64,000 bases of DNA from Pogostemon cablin (taxonomy: Eukaryota > Streptophyta > Magnoliopsida > Lamiales > Lamiaceae): positions 8,001,820 through 8,065,819 of the forward strand of contig CM042998.1 in assembly GCA_023678885.1 (NCBI GenBank). The letters run 5' to 3'. Positions 23,073-33,842 of this stretch are shown piece after piece. Made by a program: the position numbers and the translations under genes. The notes beneath the pieces were generated by a model. It worked only from the letters and a program-made list of their open reading frames with translations, was not told where the DNA came from and did not search any database. How positions within the stretch are numbered: position 1 is the stretch's first letter; every line of letters starts with the position of its first letter.

Positions 23073-23842
23073 TTATTCTGTGCACTCGGGTGCACCGTTT
23101 ACCCACTTTCAGAAATAAACTTATACTTTTATGAATAAAAACATATACACTTATGGATAAAATTGTATACACTTTTTGTTAGTGAATTTTTTGTTATTTT
23201 TTTTAATGAAAAACTAAATGTAAAAAAAATTATACAATTATTAAGAAATATATATACACTATTGAATGAAAATTTATACACATATGAATGCACGTGTGCA
23301 CCCGGGTGGACGGGATATAGGGGTGGCAATTCCCGACACGACACGATAGCATGACACGAGCACTACACGATAATTGTGGGTTAGTGTTTGGCCTTATTGG
23401 GTCGTGTTGTTATCGTGTCAACCCAATAAGGACACGAAAATTTCGTGTCGTGTTCGTGTCGGGTTCGTGTCAACCCGTTAAGCACGATTAATATTAACAG
23501 GTTACCCATTAACCCGTTAACAACTCACTAACCTGTTAACAACCCAATATAAATATAAAATTAGACAAATATATGATAAAAATACTTATAAATAATTTTA
23601 AAATATATTTACTTAAAATTTTTTATTTATTTTTATTAGTATTTTTTATTTTTTATTTTCTTATCGTGTTGTTATCGTGTCGTGTCGTGTCAACCCGTTA
23701 TTTTTCATGTTCGTGTCGTGTTGGAACGAATTCTTATCGTGTCGTGTTCAGGTTTGACCTTATCGTGTCGTGTTACTATCGTGTCGACACGAAACCTAAC
23801 CCGTTAACACTAATTGCCACCCCTAACAGGATATCAACTCTA
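23073..23842. mobile_element. MITE-like family X, copy 2, split by a hAT-type MITE
   Basis: Starts CAAATTATTCTGTGCACTCGGGTGCACCG, carries GAATAAAAACATATACACTT, TTTTTAATGAAAAACTAAATG and AAGAAATATATATACACTAT, and reaches GCACGTGTGCACCCGGGTGG at 23309. After the 508-bp insertion at 23318-23825 it ends GATATCAACTCT near 23842, the same ending as in the other copies. Confidence 0.65.
23318..23825. mobile_element. hAT-type MITE with GGGGTGGCAA inverted ends
   Basis: The left end TAGGGGTGGCAATT and right end AATTGCCACCCCTA are near-perfect inverted repeats (508 bp in total). Flanking 8-mers ACGGGATA (23310-23317) and ACAGGATA (23826-23833) match at 7 of 8, the duplication length of the hAT superfamily. 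The interior is rich in repeated CGTGTCGTGT and CAACCCGTTA words. It has no transposase; the 108-codon ORF at 23573-23899 is hydrophobic low-complexity sequence running out of the element and is not called. Confidence 0.88.
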
Positions 23843-25664
23843 CTCATTCTTTCTCTCTCCATTCTCATCTATTATCGATTAATATTTCCTTACACATAGT
23901 ATCACTCACATCTTATACACTGATTTGATATAAAGTCAAAATATACCTACTAAAATGACTATCACTATTCATGGTTTGCAACTCCACATAAACCTCAAAC
24001 AAACATACTGACTTGTATTGATAACCATCCTTAGCTTACAATTGTTACCTTCACTATCCTCACCATAGATTGCATTTGGACAAAAGTTTGGATTTGAGCT
24101 CATGAGGGTAGTACAAAAAGGATTTTAAATCCACAAAAATTGCTTAATAAACCATTAAAAAATAACCATAATTACAGAGACCACCTTCATTCGTGTATCA
24201 TTTATTCCGTTGCTAATTTTATAATCAACCCACCCGGATGACCACACTGAATTCCGCGTCATTTTTGTACATCATCTTCCTTGTCACTCATTTAATGATT
24301 GACGCATAAGAGGGGAGGAAATCTAATCATTGCCCAAGAGTTTATACTTTTTTTAAAGGGTTTAGTTTTATCGTCTCTCTGCTACGTGTCTCCATTCAAT
24401 GGTGTCACTCATTAAATGATTGACAAATAAGAGGTGAGGAAATCTAACCGTTGCCCCTAGTTTCTTCCTCTCTCTCCTACTCATCCATCTAACAGTGTGG
24501 TACATGAGATGTTACACCAAAATGACAAAGGAAATCCGAACGGTCGTATGGAAGAATAAAATCTACTCATTGCTTTCCTTTAGATTTAGTTTCATCCTCT
24601 CTAAGAAAATAGCACACGAAATCCAGACCATCATTATTGAATTGTTTCTATGTATTTCAAACCATTTCTGAGTACATTCAATCAAAAACCAATCATGGTC
24701 ATTCAAATATAAGAGCAAATCGCATAAAAGGCGCCTAACAACAGAAATAAATACTGGAAAACACGTTATTTCTGAAGAACTTGAAATAAATACCTTCCAA
24801 AAATTGATAGGGTGCGAAAAATCCAGGCTTTATGTGGGGAAGAAATTCGTTTTGATAATTCCTTCCTGCGCGAGGGTAAAAGAGGAAATTAGTGTGTATA
24901 TAATTTGGCTCTCAAATGATCGCCCTTCAATTAAACAACCCGAAATTGGAGAGGTTGTCATCTTATCTTATGTTAATAAAAGAGGTTAGTCTTTTGAACA
25001 ATGTCTGTATCCATGATCTATGGAGTTATTCTATTGGTATTCATTATCATATTTTACTCTTTAAAGATTAAAAAAGGTGATTTTGGCCCTAGGATTTATA
25101 AATTTAAAATAGAATGTGGTGGTTACTTATTTTTTAAGAAATTTTATTATTTTATTTTACTTTAGGGTGAAAATTAAATTATAATTTAATCTAATGAGTA
25201 AGGTTGTCCTTGTAACACGTACATTCTAGTTGAACTCCTCTTTAAATCATAAAATATTAATCTTTAATATGATGAACTAATATTATTTTCAATAATAATT
25301 ACTTATATATCTCAACAAAAATATAAAAAAATCCGAACATTCCGAACAAGGAATAATTTGACTAGGGGAACAAGGAATAATTTCAGGATATAAATGGGTA
25401 TGATAGGGTATTCGTATCACAAATCCACATACCATCTTATACCTTTTTTTTCCTACTCTTATCTTATACTATTATCCTAAAATGTCATAATAGAATTCAC
25501 AAATATCTGCAGTCATAATAGATTATAAACCACCAAAAATAATAATAAAATATAAATAAATATTCAAGATATAAAACATGACAAAGTCAATAACAAAAAA
25601 AAAACTTAATCCATATCCATCATCTAACGGGTCTGGATCTTCTGTGTCAATTTGGTGTAACATC
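23843..25664. other. Intergenic with one local duplication
   Basis: GTCACTCATTTAATGATTGACGCATAAGAGGGGAGGAAATCT at about 24284 recurs with small changes at about 24404 (offset near 120 bp), each followed by a CCGTTGCCC/CATTGCCC-like word and a CT-rich tail. A 61-codon ORF (24804-24989) shows no recognisable domain and has no supporting context. Nothing else is seen. Confidence 0.45.
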
Positions 25665-25672
25665 TTTTGTGC

Positions 25673-26165
25673 CAAGGGCGGATCTAGAAATTCACGGTGG
25701 GGTGGGCTAAATTTATTTTAAAAAATTAAAAATAATATATACTCCATCTGTCTCATCCAAAGAGACATTTTTTTCCATTTTGAGCGTTCCACCCAAAGAG
25801 TCTGTTTCCCTTTTTATACACATGAAACCCACACACACTCACTAATACAATAAAAATATGGGACCCACACTCCACTAATACAACTTACCGCTACACATTA
25901 AATAATAATACTCCTTAATCAACGTGCAAAAAGTAAAAACAACCACCCTTTGGACGGGACGGAGAATGGGGAATTGGTTAAATTTTAATATTTATTGTAA
26001 TGGGTGGGCTTAAAAATATTTTGAGCTTTCTTTGGGTGAGCTTAAAATATTTTTTGGACTGGACTAAATTAAAAAAAAAATTATTCACATATATTATAAT
26101 GAGCTTTTCGTGGGCAGCCCTGGGGTTATTGAGCCCGGGGCTGGCCCAATATAGATCCGCCTCTG
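25673..26165. mobile_element. hAT-type MITE with nested Stowaway
   Basis: The left end CAAGGGCGGATCTAGA and the reversed right end CAGAGGCGGATCTATA are inverted repeats of the CAGGG-type used by hAT elements. Perfect 8-bp flanking duplications TTTTGTGC lie at 25665-25672 and 26166-26173. Total 493 bp, of which 223 bp is a Stowaway inserted at 25742-25964. It is non-coding; the ORF at 26000-26188 runs across its right end and is not a gene. Confidence 0.88.
25742..25964. mobile_element. Stowaway MITE nested in the hAT-type MITE
   Basis: The left end CTCCATCTGTCTCATCCAAAG and the reversed right end CTCCGTCCCGTCCAAAG are Stowaway-type inverted repeats around an A+T-rich core. TA precedes the left end (25740-25741). 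The right flank has decayed to AA. Confidence 0.87.
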
Positions 26166-26483
26166 TTTTGTGCCATTCTTTTAGATGAGTGATAGTAGGA
26201 TAGAGGATGAAAATTATACTCTAAGTCAACCAGTAAATCTCAAGTGAAATGAATTGCATTTCTCCACTCCATCACATGTCATTCAATAATGAGATATTAT
26301 AAGAGATGTCACACCAAAGTGTCATTGAGCATCTCATATCATGTATAACAACAAGAAAATATAATAAACTCACATTTAATTTAATCAAATAACATGAAAA
26401 CAAACACTTCCAAATTTAAGTATGACAACTTCAAGATATTTAGTATCTCCATAGCACCAAAATATTTCAAAAGCAAAGATTGT

Positions 26484-26725
26484 GTGAGACTGGTGAGACG
26501 GGTAAAAAGTGATAGAATTATTATCACTTTCGTTATAAAATGTTGTCCATTTCATTATAAAATGTTATCTCTTTTTATTTATACTATAAATTATTTATTC
26601 ATGTAATAGTTACTATACCATTATCACTTTTCATCGATTGAATATTTCGTTAATAATGTTATCACTTTTTATTCGTGTCACGTAAGAACTTCTATGAGAT
26701 ATGAGGGACGGCCGATCATAAAGTA
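26484..26725. mobile_element. Short relative of the GTGAGAC / TATCACTTTTT MITE family
   Basis: Begins TGTGAGACTGGTGAGACGGGTAAAAAGTGATA and contains ATTATCACTTTCGTTATAAAATG, CATTATCACTTTTCATCG and GTTATCACTTTTTATTCG, then CACGTAAGAACTTCTATGAGA. The words match the elements at 12715-13778 and 31965-32215. Ends are approximate. Confidence 0.5.
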
Positions 26726-26927
26726 CTATATTTTTTATATAGGTAAAATTTGTTATTTAGTATTTAAAGTATTCTGGTAATAAATTATATTATAATATTC
26801 TAAAATCATATTTTAAAATGTATTATCATCACATAGTATAAAAATATACTTTAACTCTATTTACATAACAACCCGTGTCATATAAACACTATCTCGCAAA
26901 CTTTTTTGACAATAGTAGTATATATAA

Positions 26928-26968
26928 TCCCTCCGTCTCAGGTAATGAGGGATAGAGCGGAGGGAGTA
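26928..26968. mobile_element. Stowaway remnant, almost only its two ends
   Basis: CCCTCCGTCTCAGGTAATGAG is followed at once by GGATAGAGCGGAGGGAGTA, giving two facing Stowaway ends with nearly no interior. It is probably an internally deleted copy. Confidence 0.7.
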
Positions 26969-27475
26969 TATTTTTATGTAAAAAAAAATAGATATTTATA
27001 TTATATATAAAATATAAAATTTAGGTAAACGGGTACAATTAGAGAACCCGTATCCATTGATTTTTTTTTCCAGATTTGGATAATACCCTATTTTTAACCC
27101 AAAACCAAGTCCCCTACCCACTCTACCCACCTGTGCCTAGTCCCCCTATCAACCTGTGCCTATTACGAGCGTAACCGTTGGTAGCCTAACTTAATATCCC
27201 AAAATTTCACTGTTCTAAATTGATTTGAAATTTATTTAATATTTTTATATAAAAAAATAGATATGTATATTATATATAAAATATAAAATTCAGGTAAACG
27301 GGTACAAGAACCCGTATCCATTAATTTTTTTTGTTTTCGAGTTTGGATAATACCCTAGTTTTTAACCCAACCAATTCTCCTACCCACTTGTGCCTATTAC
27401 GAGGGTAACCATTGGGTAGCTTAATATCCCAAAATTTAACTGATCTAAATTGATTTGAAAATTATTTAAAAATTT
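26969..27475. repeat. Tandem duplication of ~250 bp
   Basis: Copy 1 (about 26970-27240) and copy 2 (about 27241-27475) both run from TTTTATATAAAAAAATAGATAT through GGTAAACGGGTACAA, GAACCCGTATCCATT, TTTGGATAATACCCTA, TGTGCCTATTACGAG and AATATCCCAAAATTT to CTAAATTGATTTGAAA. Copy 1 has an extra internal CCTAGTCCCCCTATC stretch. No coding potential is seen. Confidence 0.88.
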
Positions 27476-27794
27476 GATCAGTAGAGGACTAAAAGTAAGT
27501 GATTGATAGATTCTTTCTACAAAATTTGAGGAGTACATTAACTAACTCTAGAAATTCTATAAGTACATCATCACTTTTCCTATATTTTCCAGAATATTTT
27601 AGAATCATTCATATATGAAAATAACTATCTTGAAAATTCTAAAACTATGCAATAATGCTAGAATATGCTAGAACCATTCTTGCATCAAAATAATTATCTT
27701 AATCAAAAGAGTATAGGATATAACATTCAATACTAAAGGATACAAAATTAAATTTGGGCGCACCGAAGGAGTACGTTAGACTTTCTCATAAATC

Positions 27795-27943
27795 AAATTC
27801 TCGTGTGATCCCAATTGTACAAATTCAAATTTTTGTACTCATATTCAAAATATATATTTATCAATAAAAATATTAATATGTATACAACAAGCAAATTCTC
27901 ATGTGTTTCCAGTTGCACAAATTCAAATTTGTGTACTCATATT

Positions 27944-27985
<42 letters not shown>

Positions 27986-28015
27986 ATAAAAATATTAATT
28001 AATATATATACAATG
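27795..28015. repeat. Tandem duplication of ~100 bp with (TA)n expansion in one copy
   Basis: AAATTCTCGTGTGATCCCAATTG...CATATTCAAAATATAT...ATCAATAAAAATATTAAT occurs twice in a row, starting at about 27797 and 27894. In the second copy the TA tract (27949-27982) is expanded. Confidence 0.85.
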
Positions 28016-28443
28016 CTAAATGTCAATATATGCGATTATATATTAATTATATAATGAAAGATAAAATGTTAAACGGTGACAATTTTTTTAAAATCATTAG
28101 GGTATTTTTCACAAATTCTTTTAAAAATAATAGGAAAGTAAAACAAATAAAAGAGTATGCGCCTGACACATATATATAGGAAAAGGGTTGTGATACTTAT
28201 CGACCCATAATACTTATTATATTTATTAATAGTTAAAATATATTTTTAATAAATTATTAAAACATACATGCATATTTTATTATATACTTTATAAAATTAT
28301 ATTTTATTTATATAGCAAGCATACTTTAAATAAAATAGTAAATATAGCGGTGCATATAAATTGCGAGGCAAAAGAGTAAATAGAGTAGTGTATATGGACT
28401 GAGAGGATAGATTGATATAGACGACGAGGCAAAAAAGAGTAAT

Positions 28444-28784
28444 TATACTATGCACCCGAGAGCACATTAAGATAGGGTGCACCGATTTTAAAAAACCTAT
28501 ATAAATATAAATAAAAATATATACAATTATGAATAAAAATGTATACAATTTAATTGTTAGTCTTTTTAATGAAAAATTGAGTTTAAAAAAATATACAATT
28601 ATTTAAAAACATGTATACACTATTGAATAAAAAGTTATACACATATGAATGCTAATTTTTTTAATGACAAACTTAGTGTAAAAAAAGTATACAATTAGAA
28701 TAATTTGTATACAAAATAGAATAAAAAATAATACACATATGGTTCACCATTGCATCCGAGTGCACCTAATATCAACTCTTTTAA
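28444..28784. mobile_element. MITE-like family X, copy 3
   Basis: Begins TATGCACCCGAGAGCACATT and ends TGCATCCGAGTGCACCTAATATCAACTCT. The interior has TATGAATAAAAATGTATACAA, TTTAATTGTTAGT, TTTTAATGAAAAATTGAG and GAATAAAAAGTTATACACATATGAATG. The GAATGCTAATTTTTTTAATGA part looks like a second partial internal unit, also present in copy 4. Confidence 0.62.
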
Positions 28785-29059
28785 TAATTCTATTTTTTAT
28801 CTAATGACTCGAATACGATGAGACTAAACACTAATTTATAATTATTGTATCATGTAACATGATAATACTATATATTAACCCATAATTATCATATCATAAT
28901 TATCATATCGTAATTAGCGTATCGCCGAACCAATATAACAAACATAATTATCTCATCATATTATTGAATCGTGTTAAGAATTGTCACCCCACAACCACGT
29001 TTGGGATTTCTTTGGGATTTCAAATACATTATATGGTCATCACCTCAACATTTTTAAAA

Positions 29060-29170
29060 AGAGTAGGACACCGTGCCCCTTTGTAATTTAAATCCCTAAC
29101 AATTTATAGATTTAAATAGAAATATGGAGGGAGGGGATTGTGTTCCATGGGCATGGTGTGTCTCAGGGCG
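29060..29170. mobile_element. Family W copy 2 (inverted relative to copy 1)
   Basis: Reverse complement reads CACACCATGCCCATGGAACA, CCCCTCCCTCCATATTTCTAT, TTAAATTACAAAGGGGCACG and matches the element near 19805-19970 word by word. Boundaries are approximate. Confidence 0.5.
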
Positions 29171-29735
29171 CGCATGAACTTTTCACTTTTAAAATTTTAA
29201 AAATGTTAAAGATGTCGAGGTGAGGAAAAAAGTTTATATTAATATCTCAAACTCACCGTAAATAAATGGTGAATATTATTATTAATTCCAAATCATCTTT
29301 TAATTTAGACCTTGTGATATATAAAAACAATTTAAAAGGCAAATATGTTTTGCAAATTCATAAAACAAAATTTCAACAAACTTATTATAAATTTCACATT
29401 CTTCCACAAATACAAACTCAAAATTCCTATTGGATGATTAATTTTAATATTCCATTCATATTTTATGATTAAATTCTATCAAAATTCAAAAGAAGAGTTT
29501 GAAAAATCAAAATTCAAAAGAAAGAATATCAAGACATTACCTGAATATGCAGCCACCCCTTCAAATTTAATCTCCTCTATAACTCATATGTGATAAGATG
29601 ATGAAACTCAAGATGATAATATATGATAATGAGGTATTTATAGAGGAGTTTTGGGTATGAAACCCTAGGCTCTCTTTATGTATTTTGGGCTCAAACCTTT
29701 TTGGGCTTAAAAGTGATGTGATAGGGGTATTTAGG
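29171..29735. other. Intergenic, nothing recognised
   Basis: A+T-rich. The 68-codon ORF at 29266-29472 is low-complexity and has no known similarity. Confidence 0.4.
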
Positions 29736-30210
29736 CCTTTCTTTTATTACGAATAAAAAATAATAATATTTTTAATAAAAAGTTATAACCGATAAAGAAA
29801 AGTGATAAATATCTAATTATTCTATTTAATGAATTTTTTTTAAAAAAAAAGAGGTGATAACTTTTTAATGAAAAAAGATACCTGATAAAAAAAAGTGATA
29901 ATCAGTTAAATAAATTTTTTCGTAAACTATAAATATAATAAATAAAATGAGGTAACTAATTAATAAAAAGTGAAATGACAAGTCTTTCTGTGAGATCACA
30001 TAAGCTTTTATTAGACGGATAAAAAGTGATAACATAAGTGATACTATGCTCAATCATTCAAAAGTGATAAAGGTGCAGTGAACTACTTCATAAATAATTT
30101 ATAGTATTAATAAAAAATGATAACATTTTTATAGCAAAAGTAATAACATTTTATAGCGATCCATCTATGTAAGGGTTTACGTGTGACGTTCTCACTAGTC
30201 TTTGGCAAAA
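29736..30210. mobile_element. Relative of the GTGAGAC / TATCACTTTTT family, opposite orientation
   Basis: Rich in AAAAAGTGATA and AAAGTTATAACCGATAAAG words, the reverse complements of the motif seen at 12.7-13.8 kb. It contains TCTGTGAGATCACATAAGCTTT (about 29989) and ends near TAAGGGTTTACGTGTGACGTTCTCACTAGTCTTTGG. Limits are approximate. Confidence 0.45.
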
Positions 30211-30522
30211 GTGAAATTATTTTTTTTTCAATTATATATTATTTTGAATACAATTTATGTAATTGATAATATTTCATTTTTTATTGTATTTAAGTGCAAT
30301 TAAAATCAAAGTATGTTTTGTAATAAATCCTTAATTTTAACGTTAAATAAATATAATATATTTCTTAATTAAATTAAAATAATTCTTACAAATTTATAAA
30401 AAATATCTCAATTTTTTTATACATAATTTGATTTGATACTAATTAATTTATTTTTATTAATTTATTTATTTATTAATGCAATTAATGATATTAAAGTAAA
30501 ATAATCATAATAAGTGTATAGT

Positions 30523-30524
<2 letters not shown>

Positions 30525-30588
<64 letters not shown>
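30525..30588. repeat. (TA)n microsatellite
   Basis: About 32 uninterrupted TA/AT dinucleotides in A+T-rich intergenic DNA. Regions on both sides hold nothing recognisable. Confidence 0.97.
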
Positions 30589-30590
<2 letters not shown>

Positions 30591-30973
30591 TACATTATTT
30601 TTAAAAAGGAAAATAATTGGAAGTAAATAAGAAAAATATAAAAAAATTCAAAATTTTAAAAATTACACGTAATTATAGAGAGTGCGAAAAAGACTCTGCT
30701 ATAGTATACTTAAGATGCATAATCTTTTTCTGTTTATGTGTCATCTCCAGAGCTCTTCGAATTAATGTGTAATTAATTTTTTGGATTTTAAATATTTATT
30801 TAATATTTTCTTTATTTGCTTTCAATTAATTTCCTTATTTTATATTTTTCTTTTTAAATAATTTATAAATATCCTTATTCTTTATAAAATTAAATAATTT
30901 ATAAATATCTTTATTCTCTTTAAAGTTGTTATGATTTATTTATTTTAATATATTAATAACAAATTATGTTATT

Positions 30974-31717
30974 CATGCGTGTACACCCTAAAATAGAGTG
31001 CACCCACTCTAAAAACATATACAAATATAAACAAAAATATATACAATTAAAAAAGTATAAAATTTAATTGTTAGTGATGAAAGTGTGTATGTATACAAAA
31101 ATAGTATACAATTAAATGTATGTATGCAAAAATGTGTTTGCTTGGTTGGTGATGAAAGTGGAGGCGTTTGAAGGGGCATCTGTGCAATGTGTAAAGGTGG
31201 TGGCGGAATTAGCTTAGCTGCGTCGATGCCGGCGTTGGTGCCTATGACGGTGAGTTGTGGAGGAGTTGGTTGGACAGAGAGGATCAATGGAGAAAATTTG
31301 ACAACCGAGTTTGATTCGTGGAATGCCAGTTGGCAATGAAAAAAAATGACACGTCAGCGTCCGGCAGCTTCTTGCTGCCCGGTGGTTCAATTTGAAAATT
31401 AATGTTAGAGTGAAGTTCTTTTTTGTAATTTTTTAAATAATTGGACTAATTTGAAATTGAAGTAAATTTGAGGACTTTTCCTGTAATTAACCCTTTTTTT
31501 TAATGAAAAATTCAGTGTAAAAAATATGCAATTATTAAAAAACATGTATACACTATTAAATAAAAAGTTATACACATATGGATGCTAATTTTTTTAATGA
31601 TAAACTTAGTTTGAAAAAAATATACAATTATTAAGAAACATGTATACAAAATAAAATAACATTTAAACAAAATAAAATAAAAAGTTATACACATATGAGT
31701 ACACCTAATATCAACTT
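30974..31717. mobile_element. MITE-like family X, copy 4, split by a ~420-bp insertion
   Basis: The left part (30974-31075) starts CGTGTACACCCTAAAATAGAGTGCACCC and reaches AATTTAATTGTTAGT. The right part (about 31494-31717) resumes with TTTTTTTTAATGAAAAATTCAGTGTAAAAAA and ends TACACCTAATATCAACTTT. In copy 3 these two parts are contiguous. Confidence 0.6.
31076..31493. mobile_element. Insertion within family X, possibly with captured sequence
   Basis: It is GC-richer than its surroundings (for example GTGGTGGCGGAATTAGC, GCGTCGATGCCGGCGTTGG, GACACGTCAGCGTCCGGCAG). The right end, TTTGAGGACTTTTCCTGTAATTAACCC, resembles terminal sequence of plant DNA transposons, but I see no matching left end and no clear target duplication. 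A proline-rich minus-strand frame (92 codons from 31287) runs out into the A+T-rich flank. It could be a one-ended element carrying a host fragment; the class is unknown. Confidence 0.4.
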
Positions 31718-31724
31718 TATATGA

Positions 31725-31790
31725 CAAAGACTTATACGAGACCGTCTCATGAGATTTGACGAATCACATCTAGTGAGACAGAGCAAATAT
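31725..31790. mobile_element. Isolated terminus of the GTGAGAC MITE family
   Basis: GACTTATACGAGACCGTCTCATGAG followed by ATCTAGTGAGACAGAG matches the terminal region of the 12.7-kb element. No interior is recognised. Confidence 0.4.
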
Positions 31791-31964
31791 AACCCTATAA
31801 AAATTTCGCGGATCCACATGCCACCGCCAACCTAATGATATCACCTGAATGCATGTAAGCGCACTTAAACTTAATCAATTCAGTTTTCTTTTGTTTTTTT
31901 TTTCTTTTTTTAAAAATTAAATTAGGATTTATATAAATTTATAATTTATTAGAACATACTATAC

Positions 31965-32215
31965 TGGATAGGTCTTGTATGAGACCATCTCACGTGAGAC
32001 CATTTTTTACTTTTTAAAATAGTTATCACTTTCGCTATAAATCATTATCACTTTTGCTATAAATTGTTATCACTTTTTTTATACTATAAATTGTTCATGA
32101 AAGAACATTATCACTTTTAATTAATTTATTATCACTTTCCTTCATAAAAATTATTACTTTCTGACCGTCTCATATAAGAGCTTATGTGAGACTCACAAAA
32201 GTCGTTTCCTACTAA
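31965..32215. mobile_element. MITE with GAGACC ends and TATCACTTT interior
   Basis: The left end GGTCTTGTATGAGACCATCT and the reversed right end GGAAACGACTTTTGTGAGTCTC are related inverted ends about 250 bp apart. The interior has AGTTATCACTTTCGCTATAAA three times in slightly different forms. It is a compact member of the family seen at 12.7 kb. Confidence 0.6.
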
Positions 32216-32329
32216 CATTGTTTAATACATTTATTAAATTATTCGAATATTTCCCTTAAAGAATACAATTAATGTATATTGTTTCTAAATAATATATAAT
32301 TGGCAAAGAAATTTGAATGATAACTTACC

Positions 32330-32950
32330 TTTTTATTTATTAATTACCACTTTTTATTTATTATATTGATAGTTAATAGAATAATTAATTTAAATAATTA
32401 TCACTTTTTCTTTATTATATATTACTTTTTATTAAAAATGTTATCACTTTTATGTGTATAATAAAATATATCCATTAAATAATTTAATTGGAAGTTTGTC
32501 ACTTTTTTTTAATCAATATCACTTTTTACTAAAAATGTTATCACTTTTTATTTGTCTTATAAAAAATTTCATTTAATATTTAATTGGATGTATATCACGT
32601 TTTCCTAATCAAACATGAGTGTCACTTTTAATTGAAAATGTTATAATTTTTTATTAAAAATATTATTACTTTTTATCCGTCTTATAAATTATCATTAAAT
32701 AATATAATTGGATGTATATCATTTTTACTTAATTAAATATCACTTTTAATTAAAATATTATCATTTTTTGTCTTTCTTACAAATTATTTAGGAAATAATT
32801 TGATTAATCAAATATCACTTTTCTTTGTTTAATATTTTTTTAATTAAAAATAATACCACTTTCCAATTTATGAATTTTTTATGAAAGGTGTATGACTTTT
32901 GAATTTTAATCTATCACCTTCAATTTTTTTAATCATCATATAATTATAGT
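32330..32950. repeat. Cluster of TATCACTTTTTATTAAAAATGT words
   Basis: Eight or more drifted copies of TATCACTTTTxATTxAAAAT at irregular spacing of roughly 60-130 bp, including GTTATCACTTTTTATTTGTCT. It probably represents the internal part of one or more large members of the MITE family without clear ends. Confidence 0.55.
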
Positions 32951-33842
32951 ATTATTGCATTTTAATAATTTAAAATCATCGAACTTTAAATGTGAAAAGG
33001 AAACAGATATTACTTTTAATTAGTTAAAGGTGTCGGCTATCCACACACTATTTTATCGCATACACTCATTACTCAATACACCCACTCAAATTATATATAC
33101 ACCCTCACATTTTTACAATAATACCCTCACCCACCAACTCATTAAAATTATAAATTACTTTATTCACCCACTTTAAAATTAGGAATCATTCTATACGGTC
33201 ACTGCATACACCCATCTTCTTCTGGAAAGAAAAGGAACGAAGAAAGAAAGAGAGAGAAGAAGGAAGAAGGGGGAAGAAGAAGGAAAGGTTGTTAGTTTAT
33301 ATGTGCACCAACTAATCACGTTACAAAATATGGTTAGAAATGTAGAAGGGAGATCGTACTAATAATAGTACTAACAAAAATTACAATTGAAATTAAAGGA
33401 GAAAAAGTAGAGGATCTTCTTACATCTTTTTACAGAATCTTCAAGAGAACAGCGTGTAGAAGTCGAGTCAAGGTAGAACCTCTTCCCGCAAGAAGAAACA
33501 CGCCCTGATAGTGCTCCGGTCTTGGCGGATCTTTTCCAAAGGTAAAATGGCTTTTCCTTTCTGGCGAGGCAGCACCGCAATCGCTGGAACTCGACGAACG
33601 AAAGAAGATGGAGAACTGGATCATTAACTAAGATGCAAATGCTTTGTGATGCAAGTACTTGTTTATTGTGGTATGTTTGAATGAATGGTGAATGACCCTA
33701 TTTATAGGTGCACCATTTCACTCAGCCATAATGGTGATTGCACGTATTAATTGCTGATGGCGTAATTTCTTCTAATCAGTAATTATGACGATTTGATGGC
33801 TGATTGTGTGATTTTCTCTAATCAGCAATTATGGAGGGTTAT
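32951..33842. other. Intergenic before the gypsy LTR
   Basis: A purine-rich run (33223-33288, GAAAGAAAGAGAGAGAAGAAGG-like) and a GC-richer stretch (33420-33620) in which two overlapping minus-strand frames of 64-69 codons carry no known domain. A 60- to 70-bp phrase around GCTGATGGCGTAATTTCTTCTAATCAG is repeated in drifted form near 33800. No gene is supported. Confidence 0.4.

Noticed and set aside
23573..23899. 108-codon hydrophobic ORF resembling a membrane protein
   Set aside because: It runs from the hAT-type MITE across its end into flanking DNA. The hydrophobic residues come from T-rich low-complexity sequence.
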